Positions 9,277 to 17,636 of a stretch of 64,000 nucleotides of DNA are shown here, one piece after another. Position 1 is the stretch's first letter, and each line of letters begins with the position of its first letter. Source of the DNA: Synergistaceae bacterium. GTDB lineage: Bacteria > Synergistota > Synergistia > Synergistales > Synergistaceae. The position numbers were made by a program, and so were the translations under genes. Where the stretch lies: positions 1 through 64,000 of the forward strand of contig JAUNJZ010000009.1 in assembly GCA_030533085.1 (NCBI GenBank). The letters are read 5' to 3'. The notes under the pieces are model-generated. The model was not told where the DNA came from, did no database searches, and was given only the letters and a program-made list of their open reading frames with translations.

Positions 9277-10278
9277 ATGATAGAAAAACTGCTGCTGCTT
9301 ACGCTCTTTGACTCGCTCTATCCATGCTGGACGGAAGAGATGCTTGTCAAAGAAGGGGTGGATATTCCGGCCGTCGCTTCGCTTGTGGAAGAGGGGCTGG
9401 TCGTTCTCGAAGACGGCGTTTACTCGCTCAGCGAGAGCGGACGCAAGGAGTTCGGGCGCATCGCGCTTGAAAATTTTATAGAAGAAAAGCCGGGGCGCGC
9501 GCCGCGCGACAGGGCGCGTTCGGCGAAAAGCGGCGCGCTGCTCAAGCTTCTTGACGGCGCTCATCAGCAGCGCTGGGGGATAAAGCAATACTATACCTCG
9601 CCGGAGCTGGCGATATTTCCGGCCGTCCTCAGCGACGGCGAGCTCTTCCGCGTCGAGGGAGACAGCCTGACATGGCCCTACATGGAAAGCGAGGCGTACC
9701 GGCGCATGACGGAGCGCTTCATCCCCTCCGGGCTGCGCGGCCGCAATCAGAGAATGGCCGCGGAGGCGGAGGCCGGGGCGGGCTGGCTTGAGGAAAACCG
9801 CCAGCTCACAGGCTGTTTTATCCCGGATATACTCTACGTCTGCCGCTACGATTATCTGCAATACGAGGACTTCAAAGGACATCCCAACGACCCGATGAGG
9901 CTGGTAAACACCGACCGCTTCGTCTTCGTACATGACAGCAGCTCCGAGGCGGAGGAGCTGCGCGATATCAGCGCCTTCAGAAGATGGATAACGCTCCAGC
10001 GTCTGGTGCTGCTTCCCGACTTCTTTGACATAGACACGCAGGAACAGGACAGCATCTGCCAGCTCCTTTTCGTCTCAGAGCGCGAGGAGGAGGCCGCCGC
10101 GAGGGCGGCGCGGCTTTCGCGCTTCGGCGCGGCGCTCACTGCCGGAGCGGAGCCATTTGAAATATGGACGATGTCGGTCGAGGCGCTTGCCGCCGTCACA
10201 GAAAAACGCGAGCTGATATGGGAGCTTCTTCCCGACATTGCTCACCCCGTTCGCCGCATGGCGGCGAGCGCGGGCTGA
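9277..10278 (+). CDS. Hypothetical protein with N-terminal winged-helix-like segment
   Basis: 333 residues, soluble, acidic and not recognised. The first 75 residues (an opening helix, then G-V-D-I-P-A-V-A-S-L-V-E-E-G-L-V and Y-S-L-S-E-S-G-R) read like a winged-helix module of the kind that begins many regulators. The rest contains aromatic-rich stretches around residues 100-150 and 200-225 and a Glu/Ala-rich helix near 265. There is no catalytic motif I can name. GGGGGAGG precedes the start. It is followed after 18 bases by an EamA transporter, so the two may be one operon. Confidence 0.75.
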   Translation: MIEKLLLLTLFDSLYPCWTEEMLVKEGVDIPAVASLVEEGLVVLEDGVYSLSESGRKEFGRIALENFIEEKPGRAPRDRARSAKSGALLKLLDGAHQQRWGIKQYYTSPELAIFPAVLSDGELFRVEGDSLTWPYMESEAYRRMTERFIPSGLRGRNQRMAAEAEAGAGWLEENRQLTGCFIPDILYVCRYDYLQYEDFKGHPNDPMRLVNTDRFVFVHDSSSEAEELRDISAFRRWITLQRLVLLPDFFDIDTQEQDSICQLLFVSEREEEAAARAARLSRFGAALTAGAEPFEIWTMSVEALAAVTEKRELIWELLPDIAHPVRRMAASAG

Positions 10279-10296
10279 CGGTAGAAAGGTTCTGCG

Positions 10297-11184
10297 GTGC
10301 GGAACATGGCTCTTTCAAAAGAAAAACTGCATGGAACACTTTGCGTGCTCGCGGCGGGCGTCTGCTGGGGAACGACCGGGACGATACAGGCCTACGCGCC
10401 GCCGGAGGCGTCGTCGCTCACCATCGGCGCGGCTCGCGTGCTCTTCGCCGGAATAATTCTGCTCGCGTACAGGCTGGCTAAAAAGGGGCCGGCCTTCCTC
10501 GGCGGAAGCTGGAGCAAAGCGGGGGTATTCTGGGCTGCCTTCGGCCTGGCCGCCTATCAGCTCACATTCTTTTCCGCCGTGCGCCTTACCGGCGTCGCTG
10601 TGGGAACGATGGTCGCCATCGGAGCGGCTCCGCCCGTCGCCGGCGCATTCGGCTATCTCTTCTTCAGGGAAAAGCTCTCCTGGCGCTGGCTTATCTCCAC
10701 GCTGCTCGCCGTCGGCGGCTGCACGCTGCTGATACTGGGCGGCAACAAAGGAAGCCTCAACGTTAGCCTCTTCGGCGTGCTGCTGGCATTCTGCGCCGCC
10801 GTCTCCTACGCTCTCGAAGGGCTTGGGCTGCGGCTTATCAAAGGCAAAGGGCCATACGACGTGATAGCCGTCGTCAGCTTCGTCAGCGGCCTGATGGCGC
10901 TGCCCTGGATGGGGTGGGAGATATGCTGGATGCTCACGCCGCGCGGCGCGCTCTGCATGGCGCTGCTGACCGTATTCAGCACCATTCTGCCCTATACCCT
11001 CTTCACCCTCGGCATAGCGAAAATATCGCTCGGCGCGGCCTATACGATGGGACTCAGCGAACCGCTCACGGCGTGGTTCCTTTCCGCCGTGCTGCTTGGC
11101 GAAAGCCTCTCCCTTATCGGCCTGACCGGCGTGGCGATGCTTTTCGCCGGAATATTGCTGCTGGCCTTCAGCAAAAACGCGTAG
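10297..11184 (+). CDS. EamA/DMT-superfamily metabolite exporter
   Basis: 295 residues with ten predicted membrane helices arranged as two EamA repeats. The repeats are marked by G-V-C-W-G-T-T-G-T near residue 20 and L-A-F-C-A-A-V-S-Y-A-L near 165. The family exports amino acids, amines or other small metabolites. I take the GTG at 10297 because AAAGG lies seven bases upstream; an in-frame ATG follows three codons later. The gene ends just before a long hairpin, after which base composition changes. Confidence 0.88.
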   Translation: MRNMALSKEKLHGTLCVLAAGVCWGTTGTIQAYAPPEASSLTIGAARVLFAGIILLAYRLAKKGPAFLGGSWSKAGVFWAAFGLAAYQLTFFSAVRLTGVAVGTMVAIGAAPPVAGAFGYLFFREKLSWRWLISTLLAVGGCTLLILGGNKGSLNVSLFGVLLAFCAAVSYALEGLGLRLIKGKGPYDVIAVVSFVSGLMALPWMGWEICWMLTPRGALCMALLTVFSTILPYTLFTLGIAKISLGAAYTMGLSEPLTAWFLSAVLLGESLSLIGLTGVAMLFAGILLLAFSKNA

Positions 11185-11190
11185 AGATCC

Positions 11191-11240
11191 GCCGGTTATA
11201 TGCGCCCTTCGCTCTTCAGCGGCCGGCGCATATGACCGGC
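11191..11240. other. Long imperfect hairpin between the EamA and phosphotransferase genes
   Basis: Two 16-base arms (11191-11206 and 11225-11240) pair with a single G-T wobble around an 18-base loop. No T-run follows on either strand, so this is not a classical intrinsic terminator. It lies exactly between GC-rich DNA and an AT-rich acquired gene. Confidence 0.6.
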
Positions 11241-11293
11241 AAAAGCGCCGCCTGTGATATGCTGCCGAAAACCTTACTTAAACAGAGGAAAAA

Positions 11294-12214
11294 ATGAAAG
11301 ATATAGCTGATTACGAAACATTTACAAAGATTGAAGCTATACACAAAGGCTGGTCAAGTGATAAAAAATATTATGTAGAAACGGCAGACGGCAAAAAACT
11401 TCTGCTGCGCATTTCTGATATTTCCGAATATGAAGATAAAAAACGTGAGTTTGATATTATAGGCCGTATGTCCGCTGTTGGGATAAATATGTATCATCAG
11501 GTTGATTTTGGAATATGCAATGACAAAAAGAGCGTCTATCAGCTTTTGACTTGGGTCGAGGGCGAAGAGGCGAAAGAATTATTGCCGTCCCTTTCTCAAA
11601 AAGAACAGTATGATTTTGGCTGGGAAGCGGGACAGATGATGCTTAAAATGCAAAGGGCAGAAAGCTATCCGCCGTCGTCGGAATGGGCAAAGATTTACGG
11701 AAAAAGGGTAGAAAAATATATAGAAGCATACAAAGCTTGTGGTGAAACATCAGCATGTGTTGATTTGCTCCTTTCTTTTCTGGAAAAGCGCCCTTCTTCT
11801 TTGGACAACCGCCCTATGTGTCTTTTACACGCCGACTTTCAGTCTGATAATATGATAATTTCTCCGAAGAAAGAGTTATATGCCATAGATTTTCAAGGAA
11901 GCGGTCCGGTTGACCCATATTATGCGCTGGGAGCCGTAATGGTAACGGCGGAGGTCAGTCCGCAGTTTTCAACAGGACAGCTTCACAGCTATTTTGGCGG
12001 TTCTGTACCGGATGATTTTTGGGAGCTTAATGCTTATTATATGGCTGCTGAAAGTATCAACGCATTTACTGTCGCAGCAGCGTTAGGGCAAGAAGAGAGA
12101 GACTGTTCAAATGAAATGATGAAAGCTATGCTTGATTGGTTCGATAATTTCAATAATCTCATTCCCTCCTGGTATGCGGATGCGAATGCGGCGGCGGAGA
12201 CAAATTCTAATTGA
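11294..12214 (+). CDS. Aminoglycoside phosphotransferase / choline-kinase-fold protein
   Basis: 306 residues with the APH fold. The catalytic loop H-A-D-F-Q-S-D-N (H179, D181, N186) and the metal-binding I-D-F-Q-G-S-G (D199) are both intact, and the N-terminal lobe has the expected ATP-binding lysine region around K36. Such kinases phosphorylate aminoglycosides, macrolides, amines or sugars, so resistance is only one option. The sequence is clearly more AT-rich than its neighbours, with AAA, GAA and TTT codons dominating, suggesting transfer. AGAGGA precedes the ATG. No mobility gene adjoins it. Confidence 0.85.
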   Translation: MKDIADYETFTKIEAIHKGWSSDKKYYVETADGKKLLLRISDISEYEDKKREFDIIGRMSAVGINMYHQVDFGICNDKKSVYQLLTWVEGEEAKELLPSLSQKEQYDFGWEAGQMMLKMQRAESYPPSSEWAKIYGKRVEKYIEAYKACGETSACVDLLLSFLEKRPSSLDNRPMCLLHADFQSDNMIISPKKELYAIDFQGSGPVDPYYALGAVMVTAEVSPQFSTGQLHSYFGGSVPDDFWELNAYYMAAESINAFTVAAALGQEERDCSNEMMKAMLDWFDNFNNLIPSWYADANAAAETNSN

Positions 12215-12431
12215 ATAGATTTGATGAACAATGGCAAATCATTCAGCATCACAGGCGCGGCCCTCCGCCTATAATTTTTATCAGACTGTTTTCAGCGCTG
12301 TATTACAACATAGCCTATCAAAAAACGGCTTAAAATCGCAGGTATATCGCGAAACGACATGCAATTTTTTTGAAAAATTTCCGCCTGCCGCGCCTTCAGC
12401 TTTGAGAAAAACGCTTTTTTAACTTTTATAC

Positions 12432-12459
12432 TTGACTTATTGACGGTTGACGTTATTAT
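12432..12459 (+). promoter_or_regulatory. Promoter of the transglycosylase gene, with three TTGAC repeats
   Basis: TTGACT and TATTAT are 16 bases apart. TTGAC occurs three times, starting at 12432, 12440 and 12447, so the true -35 box is uncertain and the repeats may also bind a protein. The rest of the 350-base gap from 12215 to 12564 is AT-rich and shows no gene. Confidence 0.45.
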
Positions 12460-12564
12460 ATTTTTTGCGTTTAGAGTGCCCGTGGACGGACTATTCAGAA
12501 AAATTTATTGTAATAATAAATTTGAGAAGAAGCTATCCGCGTTTTTACTCGCAAGGAGGTCAAT

Positions 12565-13410
12565 ATGCGGAAAATAATGAAAAAGCGGCGTCTCCATCTG
12601 TCGCAAATCGCAGTGATGACCCTGCTTCTGCTCTCGATAATATTGCATCCCGACGTATGTATGAGCAGCACGGGGCCGTCGCCGAAAACACATAGCACCC
12701 TCTCTGACGGCACGGTAATAACAACTGTGAGCGAAGTCGCTCTGACAGAGAATGTGTCAGCGGTTAGCAGCAAAACCGCGGTGATTTACAGCAGTGAAGC
12801 TGAAAAAACTCAGGAAAAAGAAGCGCCCCCCAGGTATGACAGCTCCGTCTACAACGCCCTCAGGCATCAGGGGCTGACGGAGGATCATATCTCGATATGG
12901 CGGCAGGAGCATCCGCTCAGCACGCTGAACAGGCTGGAAACGCTGCCCTCCGCGAAGCAGCGCGAAGTGGCGAATGCGGCGGCTTTCATCAGAAAGGTCA
13001 ACTCCGGAATTTCTCACAAGACGGCATGGCGGGAGGCCTGCGCGCTGATATTCTACAGCGTGAAGTATAAGGTTCCGTCCGACCTCGTCATAGGCATCGC
13101 CAAGGCGGAAAGCCGCTTCAACCCATCAGCGCAGAGCAAGGCCGGCGCTCTGGGCGTGATGCAGGTGATGTGGAAGGTTCATAACGGAATGCTCCGCGCA
13201 AAGGGCATAGCCCCGACGCGCGACCACATGTTCGACCCGGAGCGCGGCGTGGAGGCGGGAGTGCTGATCCTCTCGCGCTATATCGCGGCCTACGGGACTG
13301 TGCAGAAGGCGCTCAACCGCTATTACGGCGGCATATCCAAAAGCTATCTTAAAAAGGTGAACAACAACGTGGCAATGCTCCAGAAGCACGCTACAAAGAC
13401 CGGCTACTGA
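12565..13410 (+). CDS. Lytic transglycosylase, SLT domain, membrane-anchored or secreted
   Basis: 281 residues. A basic start (M-R-K-I-M-K-K-R-R) and a hydrophobic stretch at 15-27 form a signal peptide or anchor, followed by a low-complexity linker to about 90. The C-terminal 130 residues are a soluble-lytic-transglycosylase domain: catalytic glutamate in A-K-A-E-S-R-F-N-P (E182), then G-A-L-G-V-M-Q-V-M and N-R-Y-Y-G-G. It cleaves peptidoglycan in the envelope. AGGAGG precedes the ATG by five bases, and a strong terminator follows. It is a single-gene unit. Confidence 0.9.
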   Translation: MRKIMKKRRLHLSQIAVMTLLLLSIILHPDVCMSSTGPSPKTHSTLSDGTVITTVSEVALTENVSAVSSKTAVIYSSEAEKTQEKEAPPRYDSSVYNALRHQGLTEDHISIWRQEHPLSTLNRLETLPSAKQREVANAAAFIRKVNSGISHKTAWREACALIFYSVKYKVPSDLVIGIAKAESRFNPSAQSKAGALGVMQVMWKVHNGMLRAKGIAPTRDHMFDPERGVEAGVLILSRYIAAYGTVQKALNRYYGGISKSYLKKVNNNVAMLQKHATKTGY

Positions 13411-13441
13411 CAAAGACAAAAAACAAATCGCTCTGACGCAT

Positions 13442-13472
13442 CGGAGGGGAGAGATCCTCTCCGAATTTTTTA
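13442..13472 (+). terminator. Terminator after the transglycosylase gene
   Basis: CGGAGGGG-AGAGAT-CCTCTCCG (eight pairs, one G-T) is followed by AATTTTTT. It lies between convergent genes. Confidence 0.8.
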
Positions 13473-13479
13473 TCCGCCC

Positions 13480-15615
13480 TTACTCTTTGGCGCTCAGGTA
13501 CTTTTTCTCAAATTCCGCGACGGGGAGCGGCCTGTCGAATAAGAAGCCCTGCACCGCGTCGCAGCGGAAATTTTTCAGTATCGCAAGCTGCTCCTCCGTC
13601 TCGACCCCCTCCGCGATAACGGGAAGTCCGAGGCTGGCGCACAGCCCCATCATCATTTCGCAGATGATGTCCGCCGTTCTGTCCTCGCCGCCGAGCTGCG
13701 CTATCATACTGCGGTCGAATTTTATCTCCGCGAATTTCAGCGCGCTGAGCAGCGAGACGCAGGAATATTCCGAACAGAAATCGTCAAGGGAAAGCTCGAA
13801 GCCGCGCTCCATCAAAAGCCTCCCGATGGAGACGAAGGTATCTTTTTCCATGCGGCCGGCGGACTCCGTAATCTCGATGTATATGTACTTGCGCGGAATG
13901 CCGTATTTCTCCACGACCTCGTCGACGCTCTCCGATATGCCGCTCTCCAGCAGCGTTGCGCGCGAGAAATTCAGCGCTATCACCGGCGGCTCTATTCCAG
14001 CCGCGAGCCATTTCGCAATCAGTCCGCAGACTGTCTCAAGAACGAAGAAATCTATATAACGGATCAGCCCCTCCTTTTCAATCAGAGGGATGAATTTTCC
14101 CGGCGGGATGATGCCGTATTCCTGGCTGGAATAGCGGATAAGCGCCTCCGCTCCGTGAAGAGAGCCGTCCGAGAGGTTGATCTTCGGCTGAATATAGATG
14201 AGGAAATTTCCGGCGGCTATATTCGCCTTCAGATTCTCCAGAATCTGTTTGCTGTTGTATCTGGAATCCTCGTCCTTTGAGGCGTAATAGAGCTTTTTCT
14301 TTTCGACCATGTGCCGCTTGGCGGTATTGACCATCGCGCCGATCATAATATCCTCTTCCGCCCAGGTATGCCCTGTCGTGATGCCGCAGAGCGTCTTTTC
14401 GCTTATCTCCCTCTCCGCCTCCTCCACCCTTTTAATGAAGGGCTGGAAGGAGATATTCTCGCAGACGACGATGAACTCGTCTCCCTCAAAGCGGAAAAGC
14501 ATATCCTTGGAAAAATGCTTTTGCAGAATCGTCGCCGCCAGCTTTACCACGCCGTCGCCGTTTTCAACGCCGAAGTCGCGGTTCTGCCGGTCGAGGGAAT
14601 TGAGATTGCCGACGGCTACGCCGACGCGGCGCAGCTTTTCCTCTTCGAGTCCGCTTCTGTAATGGTTATAGCTGTTGCGGTTCCGCAGCCCCGTCAGCGC
14701 GTCGTGATATATCGCGTATTCCTGCCGGGAGCGCAGCCGGTACTGGTCTATCTGGTTGGAGACGAGCAGCGCCAGCGTCTTGAGCATGGAGAAGTTTCCC
14801 ATATTCAGAGTTGGGTTGTCTACGCCGACACAGCCGCGCATCTTCCCTTCGCTCTCATAGGGGACGCAATAAATGGCGTGAACTCCGCGCTTCTTCTGAC
14901 GCTCGTACTCCGCCGGGTCGCCCTCCCGCAGCATCTCGATATCCTTTATGATCATAGGCGTTCTCTCCGAGTGGCATTTCTGCCGGAGAGGGGAAAGATT
15001 CACGTCGGTGACGCGGTCGCTCTCGGCGGGAACCCCGTCGCGCAGCCATTCGTATGTCCGGCGCAGCGTTGTGGAGGAAGGCTCCAGCTCAAGCACATAG
15101 GCGCGGTCGGCAAAATAAAAGCTGCCGATTACCTCCAGAATTTTATCGACGCTCTTTTCCACGCCGTCGGGGCCGCTCTGGTTTGCCAGCGCGTCGATGC
15201 ACTCCAGCAGAGTGTTTTCCGTGTGTATCTTTGAAGTGACGAGCTGCCGCAGCTGCTCCCCGCTCTCAGCGACGGAGATAGTCTGCAAACGGCAGTCGCG
15301 GCCGTTCCAGCGGATAAGGCGGTCGCGCAGGACGACATGTTTGCCGAGAAGATTGTTGTCATGCTCCCAGACATGGTATCTGTTTTCCGACAGGCACTCC
15401 GGCCGGCAGAAAGCGCAGGGGGAATCGTAGCCGTGAAGCGTCTTATAACAGCTCTCTCCGCCGATATCAGCGTCGGGGGCGATACCGAAAAGCCGGCGGC
15501 AGACATTGTTCATATAAACCAGCCGGTGGCTCGTGAGCTCGCTGACATAGACGCCTTCGGGGTAGTCATCCAGCAGCCATAACGCCTCCGCTTTAAAGAT
15601 ATCGACTGAATTCAC
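13480..15615 (-). CDS. PAS-GAF-GGDEF-EAL cyclic-di-GMP signalling protein, probably a phosphodiesterase
   Basis: 711 residues. A PAS-like domain with Cys-rich S-P-C-A-F-C-R-P-E-C (about 70-80) is followed by a GAF-like domain (about 150-300), a GGDEF domain and an EAL domain. The cyclase domain looks disabled: its core reads E-G-D-E-F, the first metal-site Asp is replaced in V-G-N-L-N-S-L, and the inhibitory-site Arg is absent. The EAL domain keeps E-A-L, N-F-S, E-I-T-E, D-D-F, I-K-F-D, E-G-V-E-T and V-Q-G-F, as expected for an active enzyme. The GTG at 15615 is preferred because GGAGG lies ten bases upstream. Confidence 0.9.
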   Translation of the reverse strand: MNSVDIFKAEALWLLDDYPEGVYVSELTSHRLVYMNNVCRRLFGIAPDADIGGESCYKTLHGYDSPCAFCRPECLSENRYHVWEHDNNLLGKHVVLRDRLIRWNGRDCRLQTISVAESGEQLRQLVTSKIHTENTLLECIDALANQSGPDGVEKSVDKILEVIGSFYFADRAYVLELEPSSTTLRRTYEWLRDGVPAESDRVTDVNLSPLRQKCHSERTPMIIKDIEMLREGDPAEYERQKKRGVHAIYCVPYESEGKMRGCVGVDNPTLNMGNFSMLKTLALLVSNQIDQYRLRSRQEYAIYHDALTGLRNRNSYNHYRSGLEEEKLRRVGVAVGNLNSLDRQNRDFGVENGDGVVKLAATILQKHFSKDMLFRFEGDEFIVVCENISFQPFIKRVEEAEREISEKTLCGITTGHTWAEEDIMIGAMVNTAKRHMVEKKKLYYASKDEDSRYNSKQILENLKANIAAGNFLIYIQPKINLSDGSLHGAEALIRYSSQEYGIIPPGKFIPLIEKEGLIRYIDFFVLETVCGLIAKWLAAGIEPPVIALNFSRATLLESGISESVDEVVEKYGIPRKYIYIEITESAGRMEKDTFVSIGRLLMERGFELSLDDFCSEYSCVSLLSALKFAEIKFDRSMIAQLGGEDRTADIICEMMMGLCASLGLPVIAEGVETEEQLAILKNFRCDAVQGFLFDRPLPVAEFEKKYLSAKE

Positions 15616-15936
15616 CGGGTACACACCTCCGAAGAGACTTCCTCATTTTTGGGAACAAATGTTTACCGCGAAGATTTTACACGACAGTACGTAACTTTGT
15701 CCAGACATAAAAAATATACATTGTTCCATATTGGACGGCAGAATATATTATTGATAGCTATCTGAAGCTCTAAGCCACTTCTATCATGACCTCAGCCGTT
15801 TTCTGCCAAAAGCGTCTTCTCCTTTTTTTATTTTTATGATACAAAAGTCATTATTTTTATAACAATTATTGCGACCGGCACAATGTTGACACAATACGCC
15901 GGCCGCATCATTTCTATATTAAGAGTATTATACTTT
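15616..15936. other. Gap with a GC-rich hairpin
   Basis: No gene is visible. Bases 15871-15879 and 15898-15906 can form a nine-pair stem (GCGACCGGC/GCCGGCCGC, one G-T) around an 18-base loop. It lies beyond the end of the minus-strand decarboxylase cluster but lacks a convincing T-run. The rest is AT-rich and presumably holds the promoter of the c-di-GMP gene. Confidence 0.4.
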
Positions 15937-16707
15937 TTACAGAGTAGGCTTAATTAAAATGTCTACTACTTTTGCCCATCCATTTTCAACTGTCGAGTTG
16001 AATTCCCCACAGCTGTAGACAGCGCCTATAATCTTCGCAGAAGAGAACTCATCGAGTGGGTTTCTCCCATCGTAGCGCAAGGTAAGCGCAGCATCTCCTT
16101 TCAAGCATACACGACCTTTGTAGTCAGGGCTTGTGTCTCTACTCATCACACGTTTCAGATATATTCCTGGTCCGTCGCAATTTGGTACAACCTGTAATTG
16201 TAAGTGTGGATGCATTTGTACATCAGGCTCGGTGAAGTCTTTTAGATCTCTTCTATCTAGCTCAAGGTGTACGAATTCAATACCATTTTTTGTTGCAGTA
16301 GCAACAACCTTATCGACACCTTCAACCAAGTTCATTTCCGCATACACTTTTGGATATCCCCAAAGTTCTCTCCCTGCCCAAATTGCAAAATCTTCGCTTT
16401 CATATTCGAACATAGTATAGGCTCCGTAAATGTCTTTATACTTTACGGGGATACAGAAACTGCAATCATAGAAACCCATGAACCCGTCAGCATTCATAAA
16501 ATCCGATATGCTGATATTGAACACGTTGGAAACGTACTCAAAGGGTGTTGGTTCTAAGTATTTTTTGATTAAATCCGGGTCCGTTTCCGCCCAAACAGCC
16601 AAGCTCCTCATATTGGTGCATTTATACGGTACGAAAGGGGAGCGGAATAACGATGCCTGTATAGGATTATTATAGCCATCTTGTACCTTATATGGTCTTT
16701 CAATCAT
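15937..16707 (-). CDS. Acetoacetate-decarboxylase-superfamily protein, copy 1
   Basis: 256 residues, full length for the family. The Schiff-base lysine is visible in G-R-E-L-W-G-Y-P-K (K120). In classical acetoacetate decarboxylase that lysine is followed by a second Lys; here it is Val. Family members lacking the second Lys can catalyse other imine chemistry, so decarboxylation of a beta-keto acid is likely but not assured. AAAGGAGG precedes the ATG. It lies 21 bases after copy 2, last in an AT-rich five-gene minus-strand cluster of dehydrogenases and a betaine-type transporter. Confidence 0.88.
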   Translation of the reverse strand: MIERPYKVQDGYNNPIQASLFRSPFVPYKCTNMRSLAVWAETDPDLIKKYLEPTPFEYVSNVFNISISDFMNADGFMGFYDCSFCIPVKYKDIYGAYTMFEYESEDFAIWAGRELWGYPKVYAEMNLVEGVDKVVATATKNGIEFVHLELDRRDLKDFTEPDVQMHPHLQLQVVPNCDGPGIYLKRVMSRDTSPDYKGRVCLKGDAALTLRYDGRNPLDEFSSAKIIGAVYSCGEFNSTVENGWAKVVDILIKPTL

Positions 16708-16728
16708 AGGTTGAACCTCCTTTTATCT

Positions 16729-17511
16729 TTACTTAAACTCGTCTGGCCAAACAAGCGTATCTATCACGTGAGCCCAGCCATTGTACTCTGGAGTTGCTCT
16801 GTATTCCCCACAAGAATATGTACCACAAAGTACCTTAGCAGAAGAGAATTCATCCAATGGATTTGAGCCATCAAACCTCAATGTCAAGGCAGCGTTTCCA
16901 GTGATATTTATCCGGCCTCTATAGTCAGGCGATGTATCACGTTTCAAAACCCTTTTAATAAGCACGCCGCCAGGAGCTTCTCCACGGGGAATAACCTGGA
17001 GCAGTAAGTGTGGATACATTACGGCTTTAGGGGCCTGCAGTTCCTGCCCATGCTTGCGATCTACTTCAATATATACAAATTCGCGTCCGCGTTTTGAAAC
17101 GCTTGCCGTAACTTTATCAATACCCTCTGTGAATTGCATGTCAGCCAAAACTTTAGGATAGCCCCAAGCCTCACGGCCTAGGGCGACATAGTAGTCACCA
17201 CTTTCATACTCAAACATTGTGTAGCTACCATAAATGTTTTTGTACTTTACCGGAATTGTGAAAGAACAGTCATAGAATCCAGCAAAGCAGTTGGTAGCAT
17301 TCATATAGTCTGACACACTGATGTTAAAGACATTGGAAACATATTCAAAAGGTGTCGGCTCCAGATATTTTTTTATCAGTGCATCATCAACTTCTGCCCA
17401 AACAGATACGCTACGCATATTTGAACATGCATAAGGAACTAAAGGGTCAGTAAACAATGGTGCCTGAATTGGGTTATTACAACCGTTCTGTACTTCGTAT
17501 GGCCTTTTCAT
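16729..17511 (-). CDS. Acetoacetate-decarboxylase-superfamily protein, copy 2
   Basis: 260 residues, a tandem paralogue of copy 1, sharing long identical stretches such as K-K-Y-L-E-P-T-P-F-E-Y-V-S-N-V-F-N-I-S. The catalytic lysine is in G-R-E-A-W-G-Y-P-K (K120), again followed by Val. I chose the ATG at 17511 because AGGAGG lies seven bases upstream; a longer frame extends 28 residues without a ribosome site or family similarity. Keeping two diverged copies side by side suggests a hetero-oligomer or two related substrates. The gap to the next gene upstream is 125 bases. Confidence 0.88.
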   Translation of the reverse strand: MKRPYEVQNGCNNPIQAPLFTDPLVPYACSNMRSVSVWAEVDDALIKKYLEPTPFEYVSNVFNISVSDYMNATNCFAGFYDCSFTIPVKYKNIYGSYTMFEYESGDYYVALGREAWGYPKVLADMQFTEGIDKVTASVSKRGREFVYIEVDRKHGQELQAPKAVMYPHLLLQVIPRGEAPGGVLIKRVLKRDTSPDYRGRINITGNAALTLRFDGSNPLDEFSSAKVLCGTYSCGEYRATPEYNGWAHVIDTLVWPDEFK

Positions 17512-17636
17512 TACTTTTCCTCCTCTTATACTAGTTTTCTTGCTACATAAAAATACCTGCAATGTCAAGCATGTTATTTTATTACTGAAAATCACATATT
17601 ACATAGCAAGTATTTCTGTCCGAATAAACTGACCGT

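Noticed and set aside
11225-11240. Intrinsic terminator after the EamA gene
   Set aside because: The strong stem is not followed by a T-run on either strand, so it is listed only as a hairpin.
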